DNA of 64,000 bases from UBA935 sp031555615 (GTDB lineage: Bacteria > Bacillota > Clostridia > Lachnospirales > Lachnospiraceae). The notes under the pieces are model-generated. The model worked only from the letters and a program-made list of their open reading frames with translations. It did no database searches and was not told the DNA's origin. Location: positions 1-64,000 of the forward strand of contig JAVBUF010000007.1 in NCBI GenBank assembly GCA_031555615.1, read 5' to 3'. Made by a program: the position numbers and the translations under genes. This document shows, piece after piece, positions 35,535 to 44,663 of the stretch (positions within the stretch are counted from its first letter, which is position 1; every line of letters starts with the position of its first letter).

Positions 35535-36257
35535 ATGTTATCTAAATATGTAGCGCCGGGAAGCCGACTGGAGATTCAAGCAGTAGAACGAGTTAAATTT
35601 GCCGGCATATCGGAAAAAAAGAAAGTATACGAGAGTCAGGTGCATGAAATCATTTCGGAGGATCGCCTGGAAATAGCCATGCCAATGGAAAAATCGAAAC
35701 TGGTCCTTTTGCCGGTGGATGTAGAGTATGATATCTATTTCTATACCAGTGCCGGTCTGTATCAGTGTTTTGGGAGGATTATAGACCGATACAAAAGTAA
35801 TACAATATACATATTACTGGTGGAACTGACCAGTAATCTTCGAAAATTTCAAAGAAGGGAATATTATCGTTTCAGTTGTGCATTGGAGATGAATTCCCGG
35901 CCCCTTGAAAAGGAAGAAATCGAACAGTTGGAGAAACGTGAGGGAGAGCTGTCTCCCGGTTTACCGCTCAAGCGTAGTGTTGTGGTGGATATCAGCGGCG
36001 GCGGCCTGCGTTTTATAGCTAATTATGCATACGATCCGGATATTCTTATTTGCTGCAAATATCATTTGGTGATTGAAGGCAAAAACAAAGAATATAACCT
36101 GATCGGTAAGGTGCTGAGTATCAGAGAACTGGAAAATCGTCCGGGAGTATATGAACACCGTGTGCAGTACACTAATATAGATACAATAGAACGTGAAGAA
36201 ATAATAAAATTTATTTTTGAAGAGGAAAGAAAGAACCGTAAACGTGAAAACGGATAA
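35535..36257 (+). CDS. YcgR-like PilZ-domain protein (c-di-GMP effector)
   Basis: A 240-residue protein with an N-terminal YcgR-like domain (about 1-100) and a C-terminal PilZ domain (about 105-230). The c-di-GMP-binding residues are present: R108xxxR112 in QRREYYR and D152xS154xxG157 in VVVDISGGGL. Known relatives (YcgR, B. subtilis YpfA/DgrA) brake the motor when c-di-GMP is high. Its place after flhG and before cheB points to the same role. The AGGAGG site is unusually far from the ATG (about 14 bases). Confidence 0.88.
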   Translation: MLSKYVAPGSRLEIQAVERVKFAGISEKKKVYESQVHEIISEDRLEIAMPMEKSKLVLLPVDVEYDIYFYTSAGLYQCFGRIIDRYKSNTIYILLVELTSNLRKFQRREYYRFSCALEMNSRPLEKEEIEQLEKREGELSPGLPLKRSVVVDISGGGLRFIANYAYDPDILICCKYHLVIEGKNKEYNLIGKVLSIRELENRPGVYEHRVQYTNIDTIEREEIIKFIFEEERKNRKRENG

Positions 36258-36311
36258 AAATAAAATTATTTAGACAAGTGATCACTATGCACGCATGTGA
36301 ACGAGGGCGTG

Positions 36312-36320
36312 TGCTATACT
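36312..36320 (+). promoter_or_regulatory. Candidate extended -10 promoter before cheB
   Basis: TGCTATACT is an extended -10 element about 40 bases before the cheB start, in the longest gap (about 100 bases) of this part of the operon. No good -35 is seen. It may provide separate expression of the che genes. Confidence 0.4.
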
Positions 36321-36361
36321 CATACATAGAAACTGAAATCACTTAAATGAAAGAAGGCAAA

Positions 36362-36952
36362 ATGAAAGAAGATGTTAATAAGATTGTTGCTGTCGCGAGT
36401 TCAACTGGTGGACCACGAGCACTTCAAACATTGATTTCTTCACTTCCCGAAGATTTGGGTGTTCCAGTACTGATCGTACAGCATATGCCGGTTGGTTTTA
36501 CGGCAGCCTTAGCTGAACGTCTTGATTCTATCAGTAAATTGAAAGTGGTAGAAGCGAAGGATGGGGAAGAGATATTGCCGAATCAGGTATATCTTTCCAG
36601 AGGCGGGGCTCATATGAATGTGCGAAGACAGGGGAGCAAACATGTCATTCAATACAGTGATGAGGGAACACGGGAAGGAGTCAAGCCGTGTGCCAATTAT
36701 ATGTACGAATCATTGGCAGACTGTAGATACGAAGAAGTGATTTGTGTAATCCTGACCGGAATGGGCGCAGATGGAACCCAGGGAGTCGGTAATTTGATTC
36801 GTAAAAAGAAAGTTTACGTAATTGCACAAAATGCAGAATCATGTGCTGTGTACGGAATGCCTAAAAGCGCGGTACGAGCAGGAATTGTCGATAAGGAATT
36901 AACATTGACACTGATTGCACATGAAATAACAATGAAAGTGGGGCTAAAATAG
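36362..36952 (+). CDS. cheB: Receiver-less CheB-type protein-glutamate methylesterase
   Basis: Removes methyl groups from, and deamidates, chemoreceptors. The 196-residue product is only the catalytic domain: Ser14 in ASSTGG, His41 in VQHMP and Asp137 in TGMGADG form the triad. The N-terminal receiver of standard CheB (about 350 residues) is missing, and the 100 bases upstream cannot encode it. Control by CheA phosphorylation is therefore not possible in the usual way. ATG at 36362 follows AAGAAGG; an in-frame ATG at 36347 is the alternative. It is followed by cheA after 1 base. Confidence 0.93.
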   Translation: MKEDVNKIVAVASSTGGPRALQTLISSLPEDLGVPVLIVQHMPVGFTAALAERLDSISKLKVVEAKDGEEILPNQVYLSRGGAHMNVRRQGSKHVIQYSDEGTREGVKPCANYMYESLADCRYEEVICVILTGMGADGTQGVGNLIRKKKVYVIAQNAESCAVYGMPKSAVRAGIVDKELTLTLIAHEITMKVGLK

Positions 36953-36953
36953 G

Positions 36954-39047
36954 ATGGATGTAAGTCAATATTTAGAGATTTTTCTTGATGAAACAAAGGA
37001 GCATTTACAGAGTCTGAATACACAGATTCTGAATTTAGAGCAGGAGCCGGAAAATGTAGATACCATCAATGAGATTTTCCGTGCCGCGCATTCCTTAAAG
37101 GGTATGGCAGGAACAATGGGCTATAAACGGATGCAGGCATTGACTCATGATATGGAAAATGTGTTTACCGAGGTACGTAATGGTACTATTAAGGTAAAGG
37201 GAAATATGATAGATATACTGTTTCAGTGTCTGGATGCATTGGAAGAGTACCTTTCCAACATTCAGGAAAACGCTGACGAAGGTATCAATGAAAATGAACA
37301 TTTGATCAAGCAGTTACAGGCAATTCTTGAAAATAATACAGATGAACCGGCACCTAAAAAAGGCAAGGGCGCATCGAAGAAAAAAGCGGCGCCGAAAGCA
37401 GAAAGGCAGGAGAAGTGGATGGATATTGTTTTGGGAGCTTCCGAGAATAAAGTTCTTGCTATTGCAAAGAAGCAGGGAAAGAATATATATGGCTTGACCG
37501 TAAAAGTTCAGGATACCTGTTTGCTGAAGGCAGCGAGGGCATTTCTGGTATTTAAGGCAGTAGAGGATTTGGGTGAGATTATTGTGTCAGAGCCGTCTAC
37601 ACAGGATATTGAAGATGAAAAATTTGATTTATCCTTTAGTTTGATAGTCATATCAGATTATCCGTTGGATCAGGTGAAGGCAGCAGCCCAAAATGTATCT
37701 GAGATCGAAGAGGTTACCGGAGATATCATGGAAATCGATACAACGGCAATCCAGGATGACGATGATGGCGACGATAACGAGCACGATCTGGCAACTCAGG
37801 ATAAGATGCTTGCACCGGATGTAATCAATCAAAATTCCGGCCAGGGTCAGGGATATTCCGGCCAGGGTGAAAAGAAATCATCGAAGCCGGTAGTAAACCG
37901 TACGGTTCGTGTAGATATTGAAAAGCTGGATGTACTGATGAATCTGGTCAGCGAATTAATTATTGCCAAGAACTCACTGGTATCGGCCTCCAGCAGTGAA
38001 GAAACAACAGCACGCAGTGGTGTTAATGAGCAAATCGAATATCTGGAAAGTGTAACCACCAATCTGCATGAATCGGTTATGAAAGTGCGAATGGTTCCCA
38101 TTGAGAGTGTAGTAAATAAGTTCCCCAGAATGATTCGCGATCTGTCCAAAAAATTAAACAAAAAAATGGAATTATATATGTCCGGTGAAGAAACCGAACT
38201 GGATCGTACTGTAGTAGATGAAATAGGTGATCCGCTTATGCATTTATTACGTAATGCAGCTGATCATGGCCTGGAAGAAACAGCAAATCGTATTCGTTCC
38301 GGTAAACCCGAGGTGGGTTCCATTTTCCTTGATGCATTCCAGGATGGTAACAATGTTGTAATAGAGGTACGTGATGACGGAGCCGGTGTTGATGTTGAGG
38401 CAGTAAAACGTAAGGCTATTGAAAAAGGTATTATTACGGCAGATCAAGGCGACAACATGAGTGAAAAGGATATTGTTGACTTGTTGTTCCATGCCGGATT
38501 TTCAACCGCAAATGTTGTCTCTGATGTGTCCGGAAGAGGTGTTGGCTTAGACGTAGTAAAATCTAAGATCGAAGCACTCAGCGGTGAAGTGGAAGTTAAG
38601 AGTAAAAGAGGCGAAGGCAGTACATGGACTATCCGTTTGCCTTTGACCCTGGCCATTATTCAGGCTCTTATGGTTACTGTTGGCGGTGAAAAATATGCGA
38701 TTTCTTTAGGCAGCATCCAGACCATCGAAGATATTACCGCTGAGGATATCAAGTATGTTCAGGCCAGAGAAGTAATTAATCTTCGTGGAACCGTAATTCC
38801 GATTATTCGTATGAGCGAAGTGCTTGACATTGAAAGCGAAAAGGCGCAAGATGAGGATATGGTTGTTGTTATTGTGAAAAAAGGCGATAAGATGGCCGGT
38901 CTCATTGTTGACGAATTGATGGGACAACAGGAAATCGTTATCAAGTCCTTAGGCAGATATATCAGCAAATGCAAATTTATCAGCGGCGCAACCATCTTAG
39001 GTGATGGGGAAGTTGCATTGATATTGGATGCAAATGCACTCATATAA
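36954..39047 (+). CDS. cheA: Chemotaxis histidine kinase CheA
   Basis: Class II histidine kinase that phosphorylates CheY, 697 residues. The P1 domain has the phosphorylated His46 in FRAAHSLKGMAGTMGY. A Lys/Ala-rich linker (about 130-150) leads to a P2-like region (about 155-270), an acidic linker, the P3 dimerisation helices (about 320-400), the P4 kinase domain with HLLRNAADHGLE, DDGAGVD and GRGVGLDVV, and the CheW-like P5 domain. It lies between cheB and cheW. Confidence 0.97.
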   Translation: MDVSQYLEIFLDETKEHLQSLNTQILNLEQEPENVDTINEIFRAAHSLKGMAGTMGYKRMQALTHDMENVFTEVRNGTIKVKGNMIDILFQCLDALEEYLSNIQENADEGINENEHLIKQLQAILENNTDEPAPKKGKGASKKKAAPKAERQEKWMDIVLGASENKVLAIAKKQGKNIYGLTVKVQDTCLLKAARAFLVFKAVEDLGEIIVSEPSTQDIEDEKFDLSFSLIVISDYPLDQVKAAAQNVSEIEEVTGDIMEIDTTAIQDDDDGDDNEHDLATQDKMLAPDVINQNSGQGQGYSGQGEKKSSKPVVNRTVRVDIEKLDVLMNLVSELIIAKNSLVSASSSEETTARSGVNEQIEYLESVTTNLHESVMKVRMVPIESVVNKFPRMIRDLSKKLNKKMELYMSGEETELDRTVVDEIGDPLMHLLRNAADHGLEETANRIRSGKPEVGSIFLDAFQDGNNVVIEVRDDGAGVDVEAVKRKAIEKGIITADQGDNMSEKDIVDLLFHAGFSTANVVSDVSGRGVGLDVVKSKIEALSGEVEVKSKRGEGSTWTIRLPLTLAIIQALMVTVGGEKYAISLGSIQTIEDITAEDIKYVQAREVINLRGTVIPIIRMSEVLDIESEKAQDEDMVVVIVKKGDKMAGLIVDELMGQQEIVIKSLGRYISKCKFISGATILGDGEVALILDANALI

Positions 39048-39065
39048 GAGAAGGAGGATGACGAA

Positions 39066-39524
39066 ATGGAAGAATTAAACCTTATGCATGAAACAACACA
39101 ATTTATTGTGATACAGTTGGGAGAAGAGCAATATGGCGTTGATATTAAATATATTGACAATATTGTAAGGATGCAGCACATTACAAGAGTACCTAAAGTT
39201 CCGGAGTATTTGAAAGGTGTTATTAACCTTCGTGGTGAAGTAATTCCGGTTATGAGCATCAGATTAAAAATGGATTTACCGGTAGATGAAATTACCAAAA
39301 ATACCAGAATTATTATTTTGAAATTAGAAGTACATGGTACGATTGGCATTATTGTTGATCAGGTTAAAGAAGTAGTGACACTGGAAAATGAACAAATCGA
39401 GAAAGTAACATACGATGGAAAAGATGAAAAAACCAACTACATCTTTGGTATCGGCAAATATGAAGGTGGACTCATTTCCTTGTTAGACTTGAATGCAGTC
39501 ATTATGGAGAGAGAAAACGTATAA
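39066..39524 (+). CDS. cheW: Chemotaxis coupling protein CheW
   Basis: Scaffold linking receptors to CheA, 152 residues. FIVIQLGEEQYGVDIKYIDNI and LKGVINLRGEVIPVMSIRLK are the hallmark strands. A GAAGGAGGATGACGAA site precedes the ATG. It is followed 12 bases later by cheC. Confidence 0.96.
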   Translation: MEELNLMHETTQFIVIQLGEEQYGVDIKYIDNIVRMQHITRVPKVPEYLKGVINLRGEVIPVMSIRLKMDLPVDEITKNTRIIILKLEVHGTIGIIVDQVKEVVTLENEQIEKVTYDGKDEKTNYIFGIGKYEGGLISLLDLNAVIMERENV

Positions 39525-39536
39525 GGAGAGACAGAT

Positions 39537-40160
39537 ATGGGTGACCTTAGTCTGGAAATGATGTCAAATGAGTACTATGACGTTTTGAAAGAACTGGGAA
39601 ATATTGGGGCTGGTAATGCGACTACAGCATTAGCACAAATGATAGGCAGCAAGATAGATATGACAGTGCCCCAGGTAAAGTTATTAGAGTTTCATCAATT
39701 AGGCAGCTTGATGGGTGGCGAAGAACAGATTATGGCAGGAATCAGTTTGGCCGTAGAGGGTGATATAACAGGAAGCATTATGTTTCTGTTGAAGCAGGAA
39801 GCAGCTAAGCACTTGATTACGAAGTTGATGCCAGGTATGGGAGATGAAAATTCTCTGGATTTTACAGAAATGGAATTATCGGCATTGCGTGAGGTTGGGA
39901 ATATTATTGCAGGATCCTACTTAAATTCCCTTTCATCTCTTACCAATTTGGTAATCTATCCTTCAGTACCGGATTTAGCGGTGGATATGGCAGGTGCGAT
40001 TTTAAGTATACCAGCTATCCAATTCGGATCAATTGGTGATCATATATTGCTAATTCAGACGCAGTTTATTGATGAAATGCTGCTAGAAGGATACTTTATT
40101 TTGCTTCCGGATTTGGACTCATATGGTAAGATTCTAGGATCCCTGGGTATTAGCTTTTAA
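39537..40160 (+). CDS. cheC: CheY-P phosphatase CheC
   Basis: Hydrolyses CheY-P and binds CheD, 207 residues. Two active-site helices are visible: LKELGNIGAGNATTALAQM (about residues 18-36) and ALREVGNIIAGSYLNSLSSL (about 117-136), each with the E/N pair of the CheC family. It pairs with the neighbouring CheD in the B. subtilis-type adaptation system. Confidence 0.95.
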   Translation: MGDLSLEMMSNEYYDVLKELGNIGAGNATTALAQMIGSKIDMTVPQVKLLEFHQLGSLMGGEEQIMAGISLAVEGDITGSIMFLLKQEAAKHLITKLMPGMGDENSLDFTEMELSALREVGNIIAGSYLNSLSSLTNLVIYPSVPDLAVDMAGAILSIPAIQFGSIGDHILLIQTQFIDEMLLEGYFILLPDLDSYGKILGSLGISF

Positions 40161-40197
40161 TAATAATTACTGAAAGAAAAGGGAGCTTGAACTGAAT

Positions 40198-40683
40198 ATG
40201 AGCGAAGTGATTAAGGTCGGAATGGCCGATTTAAATATTTGTGTTGCACCTGACTGTATAACCACACAGGGACTGGGTTCCTGTGTGGGTATTGCTATTA
40301 GAGACCCGGTAACAGGAATTGGCGGGATGGCACATATTATGCTGCCGGATAGCACAGCGATAAGAAATAATAATAATATTCCCAAATTTGCAGATACTGG
40401 AATTGAAGAATTGGTAAAGCGAATTGTCGCCAAAGGGGCTGCCCGAGGCCGCCTTGTGGCAAAAATAGCCGGGGGAGCCCAGATGTTTGCTTTTCAAAGC
40501 AAATCGGATATGGTTCGTATTGGCGAAAGGAATGTGGAAGCCAGTAAGAAGAAGCTGCATGAATTAAAAATTCCTATTTTAGCAGATGATACGGGACTGG
40601 ACTATGGAAGAACGATTATTTTCTATCCGGCCACGGGAGATTTGGTAATCCGTGCGGTAGGAAAATCGGAGAAAACGATATGA
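40198..40683 (+). CDS. cheD: Chemoreceptor glutamine deamidase CheD
   Basis: Deamidates receptor glutamines and regulates CheC, 161 residues. The catalytic Cys29 in GLGSCVGIAI and His46 in MAHIMLP are present. Its stop overlaps the start of the next small gene in an ATGA junction. Confidence 0.95.
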   Translation: MSEVIKVGMADLNICVAPDCITTQGLGSCVGIAIRDPVTGIGGMAHIMLPDSTAIRNNNNIPKFADTGIEELVKRIVAKGAARGRLVAKIAGGAQMFAFQSKSDMVRIGERNVEASKKKLHELKIPILADDTGLDYGRTIIFYPATGDLVIRAVGKSEKTI

Positions 40684-40949
40684 AGAAACGTAAATTGTTA
40701 GCACCGTTCCTGATGCTTTTTTCAGGAGCGGTTGCTAGTATTGTTATGTTTAGACTTGGGTTTGATTTAGAGGAAATGTTGGGAAGACTACTTCTTATAC
40801 TCGTTGTCTTTTATATCATAGGCGTTCTGATTACTAAAATGCTGGATAAATTTGAACGCCAAAATGAGGAAGCAGTTATTCGGGAGGAAGGGGAAGTCAT
40901 TGAAAAGGAAACAGAAGGAAATGTTGAACCGGATATGGACGAAGAATAA
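40680..40949 (+). CDS. Small membrane protein of unknown function
   Basis: An 89-residue protein between cheD and fliA. Two hydrophobic segments (about residues 7-25 and 34-55) are followed by a strongly acidic tail (EEGEVIEKETEGNVEPDMDEE). I do not recognise the family. The ATGA overlap with cheD shows it is a true operon member. It could be an assembly or regulatory protein of the membrane; this is a guess from position. Confidence 0.75.
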   Translation: MKKRKLLAPFLMLFSGAVASIVMFRLGFDLEEMLGRLLLILVVFYIIGVLITKMLDKFERQNEEAVIREEGEVIEKETEGNVEPDMDEE

Positions 40950-40980
40950 TCCTGAATAAATGAGCAAGCGAGGTGTTACA

Positions 40981-41751
40981 GTGGACGAAACAGGCAGAAA
41001 AAAACTATGGGATGATTATGCAAAAGTAAAATCCCCTGAAATACGTGAAAAAATAATACTTGAGTATGCCCCGCTGGTAAAATTAGTGGCCGGAAGGCTT
41101 AGCATGTACCTTGGGTATAATGTAGAGTATGATGATTTGGTAGGATATGGTATTTTCGGGTTAATAGATGCAATCGATAAGTTTGACAGTCTGAAAGCTG
41201 TCAAATTTGAAACCTATGCAAGCCTTCGTATCCGAGGGGCTATTCTGGATCAGATTAGAAAAATGGACTGGATTCCCAGAACAATCAGACAAAAACAAAA
41301 GAAAATAGAATCAGCTATTAAAGATATTGAGGCATCACAAGGGCGTAATGCGACAGACGGAGAGATTGCCCAAAATCTTGGTATCAGCGAGGATGAATAT
41401 CTGGAATGGCAATCCCAGATGAAAGTTACGGGGGTAGTATCCTTAAATGAATTCATGGAACAGGGAAGTGAAGTTCCGATGGATCATAATAACACACAAT
41501 CCAGGTTTGAGGGGCCGGAAGAAGTGTTAGAGAAGGATGAATTGAAAAAGATGCTGATGCAGGCACTGGAGCTGTTAACTGAGAAAGAAAAAAAAGTCAT
41601 TCTTTTGTATTATTATGAGGAACTGACGTTAAAGGAAATCAGTAATGTTTTGGAAGTTTCCGAGTCCAGAATATCACAGCTTCATACCAAAGCATTACAA
41701 AAAATGAAAGTCAAAATGGGTAGTTATATGGGGATCTTAAATCAATTATAA
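40981..41751 (+). CDS. fliA: Flagellar sigma factor FliA/SigD
   Basis: Sigma-28 that transcribes late flagellar and motility genes. The product is 256 residues from the GTG at 40981, which I choose because AGGTG lies 5 bases upstream; the ATG at 40960 has no ribosome-binding site. Region 2 shows YDDLVGYGIFGLIDAIDKFD and KFETYASLRIRGAILDQIR; region 4 shows LTLKEISNVLEVSESRISQL. The anti-sigma FlgM is not in this window. An internal sigma-28 candidate upstream of fliK would create autoregulation. Confidence 0.95.
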   Translation: MDETGRKKLWDDYAKVKSPEIREKIILEYAPLVKLVAGRLSMYLGYNVEYDDLVGYGIFGLIDAIDKFDSLKAVKFETYASLRIRGAILDQIRKMDWIPRTIRQKQKKIESAIKDIEASQGRNATDGEIAQNLGISEDEYLEWQSQMKVTGVVSLNEFMEQGSEVPMDHNNTQSRFEGPEEVLEKDELKKMLMQALELLTEKEKKVILLYYYEELTLKEISNVLEVSESRISQLHTKALQKMKVKMGSYMGILNQL

Positions 41752-41771
41752 GCATAAGAGGAGGGGCAACA

Positions 41772-43370
41772 ATGGCAAACGGGTATTTTCAGGTAGTTTA
41801 CAGTGAGGTGGGGACTTACTTAAAGGTAGTAAAAGCCAGCGGCGGAGAAGCGGTCAGAGTAAATGAGGTTATGGAATATCTGAATACACAGGGGATTCCT
41901 TATGATGTGACAGCTCTTAACCAGGGGATCAGTATGGCCAATCATGGGCAGGGCAGTGAAATGCTGGTACCGGTAAATCCACAAATTTTTCGTCCCATAA
42001 ATGAAATTTATAAATTGTGGGTGAGCCCGGACCGCATGCAGGTGATGGCCAGGTTTTATCCGCCTTCTTCAGGTGGAAATCGAATGCCAGTGAGTGAATT
42101 TTTAAGAGATTTGAGTTACCAGAAAATTATATATGGGATCAAGAATCCTGAGATAGAAAAGTTTTTGGAAGCGCCCCGGTATTGCACGGATATTGTGGTT
42201 GCGGAAGGGACGCCGGCGAAGCAGGGAAGTGACGCCAGAATTGAATATTTTTTTAATACGGATTTGAAAGCCAAACCGACTCTTAATGAAGATGGCAGTG
42301 TGGATTTTTTTCATTTAAATACCATTAATCAGTGTATAAAAGGGCAAATGTTAGCCAAACTGATACCGGCTGATGCTGGGGATTACGGATATACTGTTTT
42401 TAACGAAAAAGTGAAACCCAGGGATATAAAAAGACTGTTTTTGAAGAAAACTAATAATGTGGTTCTTTCAGAAGATAATCTAACCATGTTCTCCGACGTT
42501 GACGGTCATGTTATGCTTGTAGAGGACAAGGTTTTTGTATCCAATGTATTAACCGTGGATAATGTTAACAATGCTACCGGAAATATTGATTATGAAGGCA
42601 GTGTAGTGGTACTGGGAAATGTATTTACGAACTTTACCGTAAAAGCGAAAGGAAATATCGAGGTTCGTGGTGTAGTGGAAGGTGCCTATATGGAAAGTGA
42701 GGCTGATATCATTATAGCCAGAGGCATGAAGGGAATGGGCAGAGGAATGTTAAAGGCTGCCGGTAATATCATTTCACAGTTTTTAGAAAATGCCAAAGTT
42801 GAAGCAGGAGGATATGTATCAACAGATTCTATTCTTCTTTGTGATGTTGTGGCCGGATCAGAAATTAATGTTACCAGTAAAAAAGGTTTCATTACCGGTG
42901 GAAGAGTTTGTGCGGGAAATAAGGTCCAGGTCAAAACACTGGGTTCGGAAATGGGTTCCGATACCATTGTTGAGGTTGGTGTGGATCCAACAACAAAGCT
43001 GAACATCCAAAGACTTCAGAAAAGAGTCGCAGAGCTTTCCAAAGAGATCAAAACAGCTCAGCCAATTTTAAATGCAGCAGCTCAGAAGATAGCACAGGGA
43101 ATACGGATACACCCGGATCAGATTAAATATATTCAAAATCTGACCATTGAAAACAAACAAAGAACAGAAGAATTAGAGACGTCTCTGGCTGAATTGGAGG
43201 CATTGCAAAAGATATATGAACAGTCAGCCGAAGCACAGGTTATCGTAACCGGGGATGTATATGCCGGAACGCAGATTTGTATCGGGGACTTATCCATGGT
43301 GGTGAAATCAAGTTTAACTTATTGCCGATTTGTTAAGCAACAGGGAGAAATTAAGGCGAAGGCAATATAA
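41772..43370 (+). CDS. DUF342 (FapA-like) protein
   Basis: A 532-residue protein of the DUF342/FapA family. An N-terminal domain (about 1-170) is followed by a repetitive beta-helix (about 250-410) with short G/N/V-rich strands such as GNVFTNFTVKAKGNIEVRG and ending KAGSEINVTS-type turns, then a coiled coil (about 415-490). Relatives often lie near fliA and have been tied to flagellar assembly or polar regulation. GAGGAGGGG precedes the ATG. Cytoplasmic, since no signal peptide is seen. Confidence 0.85.
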   Translation: MANGYFQVVYSEVGTYLKVVKASGGEAVRVNEVMEYLNTQGIPYDVTALNQGISMANHGQGSEMLVPVNPQIFRPINEIYKLWVSPDRMQVMARFYPPSSGGNRMPVSEFLRDLSYQKIIYGIKNPEIEKFLEAPRYCTDIVVAEGTPAKQGSDARIEYFFNTDLKAKPTLNEDGSVDFFHLNTINQCIKGQMLAKLIPADAGDYGYTVFNEKVKPRDIKRLFLKKTNNVVLSEDNLTMFSDVDGHVMLVEDKVFVSNVLTVDNVNNATGNIDYEGSVVVLGNVFTNFTVKAKGNIEVRGVVEGAYMESEADIIIARGMKGMGRGMLKAAGNIISQFLENAKVEAGGYVSTDSILLCDVVAGSEINVTSKKGFITGGRVCAGNKVQVKTLGSEMGSDTIVEVGVDPTTKLNIQRLQKRVAELSKEIKTAQPILNAAAQKIAQGIRIHPDQIKYIQNLTIENKQRTEELETSLAELEALQKIYEQSAEAQVIVTGDVYAGTQICIGDLSMVVKSSLTYCRFVKQQGEIKAKAI

Positions 43371-43396
43371 TTTCTAGGATAGGAGGTTATTAAGGT

Positions 43397-43717
43397 ATGG
43401 TAATCAATCCAATTGCGGTACAGGGGGAAATAACCCGAGCTCATGACCTGACAACGATTAAGCATAATGAAGATAATAAAGGAATGGTAGATCAGCTGAA
43501 TATTCTTAAGCAGCATGAAAACCAGGTAGATAATAAGGCCCATCAGGTTCAAAAAAAAGATGATGCTGACAATGGGGAACAGAAGTATGATGCCAAAGAA
43601 AAGGGAAACAACCAGTATTCCGGAGACGGCGGTAAAAGGCAGAAGAAGGAACAACAGGAAAAATCCGATGGCAAGGTTGTTTTAAAAAATCAAAACAGAT
43701 TTGATATTAAGGTTTAG
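43397..43717 (+). CDS. Unknown highly charged protein
   Basis: A 106-residue protein, extremely rich in K, D, E, Q and N after the first 20 residues; probably disordered. I do not recognise the family. AGGAGG is 10 bases before the ATG. It overlaps the next reading frame's unused upstream extension but is followed properly by the SwrB-like gene start at 43728. Operon membership suggests a flagellar or motility role. Confidence 0.65.
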   Translation: MVINPIAVQGEITRAHDLTTIKHNEDNKGMVDQLNILKQHENQVDNKAHQVQKKDDADNGEQKYDAKEKGNNQYSGDGGKRQKKEQQEKSDGKVVLKNQNRFDIKV

Positions 43718-43727
43718 AGGAATATTT

Positions 43728-44660
43728 ATGAGCGGAATCGAAATAGCTTTACTCATTATTGGCGGAGTGGTATTTTTGGTAAGTTTTTTACTGCCAGGCG
43801 GGAAAAGTAAAAAGGAATCTTCTGATAGTACCATAGAGATAACGGAAGATCAGATTAAGATTATGGTAGAAAAAGAAATAGATGATGCAAAGCAGCATAT
43901 TGATGAAGTCGTTGATGAAACGATTACTTATGCCATGGAAAAAGCAGAACGTGCCATGGATCGAATTACCAATGAAAAGATGTTGGCAGTCAATGAGTAT
44001 TCGGATACTGTTTTGGGGGAAATAAACAAAAACCACCAGGAAGTGGTTTTTCTTTATGATATGCTGAATGATAAGCATGAGACTCTGAAAAGCACGGTGA
44101 GTCAGGCTGCGATTACAGCCAGCGAGGTACAGCAAACCGTTCGGGATGCAGAAATAACCGCTAAAGAGGTTGAAGAAACCGCTAAATCAGTTAGGGAACA
44201 GTTGATAAGAACGGAAGAGACAACGCGGGAAGAGGTGCATAAGATTTCCCCGCTGGATTTCCAGCAGGCTGAGGCCCGGCAGACAGATTTTCAGCAGACA
44301 GATTTGCAACAGATAGATTTTCAACAAATTGACTTTCAGCAGGCTGACTTTCAGCAGGCTGATTTTCAGCAGGCTGATTTTCAGCCTTTTCAGCCACAAT
44401 CAATAGAAAGGGTCCAGGTAGAAAAAAAACCGGCGAAAACCCCCAAGAAGGCAAAGGTTACGGTACCTAAGCCCGAGGAGACAGAAATCCGGGATATGAA
44501 TATCCATTTTAAGGGTAATGGAACCGGCGGCAGAAATAATAACGAGAGAATATTAGAACTTCATAAAGCGGGGAAATCCAATATGGCGATAGCCAAAGAT
44601 TTGGGATTGGGTATTGGTGAAGTGAAACTGGTTATTGATTTATTTGAAGGAGCAAACTAG
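43728..44660 (+). CDS. SwrB-like membrane-anchored protein (DUF6115-type)
   Basis: A 310-residue protein at the position of B. subtilis swrB (after sigD, before rpsB). One N-terminal membrane helix (about residues 3-22), a long coiled coil (about 35-170), a Gln-rich repeat (residues 177-221), a basic linker, then a C-terminal helix-turn-helix-like segment NERILELHKAGKSNMAIAKDLG. SwrB promotes basal-body assembly through FliP activation in B. subtilis; homology here rests on layout and C-terminus. It is about twice SwrB's size owing to the coiled coil and repeat. Confidence 0.72.
   Translation: MSGIEIALLIIGGVVFLVSFLLPGGKSKKESSDSTIEITEDQIKIMVEKEIDDAKQHIDEVVDETITYAMEKAERAMDRITNEKMLAVNEYSDTVLGEINKNHQEVVFLYDMLNDKHETLKSTVSQAAITASEVQQTVRDAEITAKEVEETAKSVREQLIRTEETTREEVHKISPLDFQQAEARQTDFQQTDLQQIDFQQIDFQQADFQQADFQQADFQPFQPQSIERVQVEKKPAKTPKKAKVTVPKPEETEIRDMNIHFKGNGTGGRNNNERILELHKAGKSNMAIAKDLGLGIGEVKLVIDLFEGAN
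44256..44390 (+). repeat. 15-bp coding repeats in the SwrB-like gene (DFQQA type x9)
   Basis: Nine five-residue units (DFQQA, EARQT, DFQQT, DLQQI, DFQQI, then three DFQQA and DFQPF) are encoded by 15-base repeats. The last units are nearly identical at DNA level (GCTGATTTTCAGCAG), suggesting recent expansion. Confidence 0.93.
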
Positions 44661-44663
44661 GAT

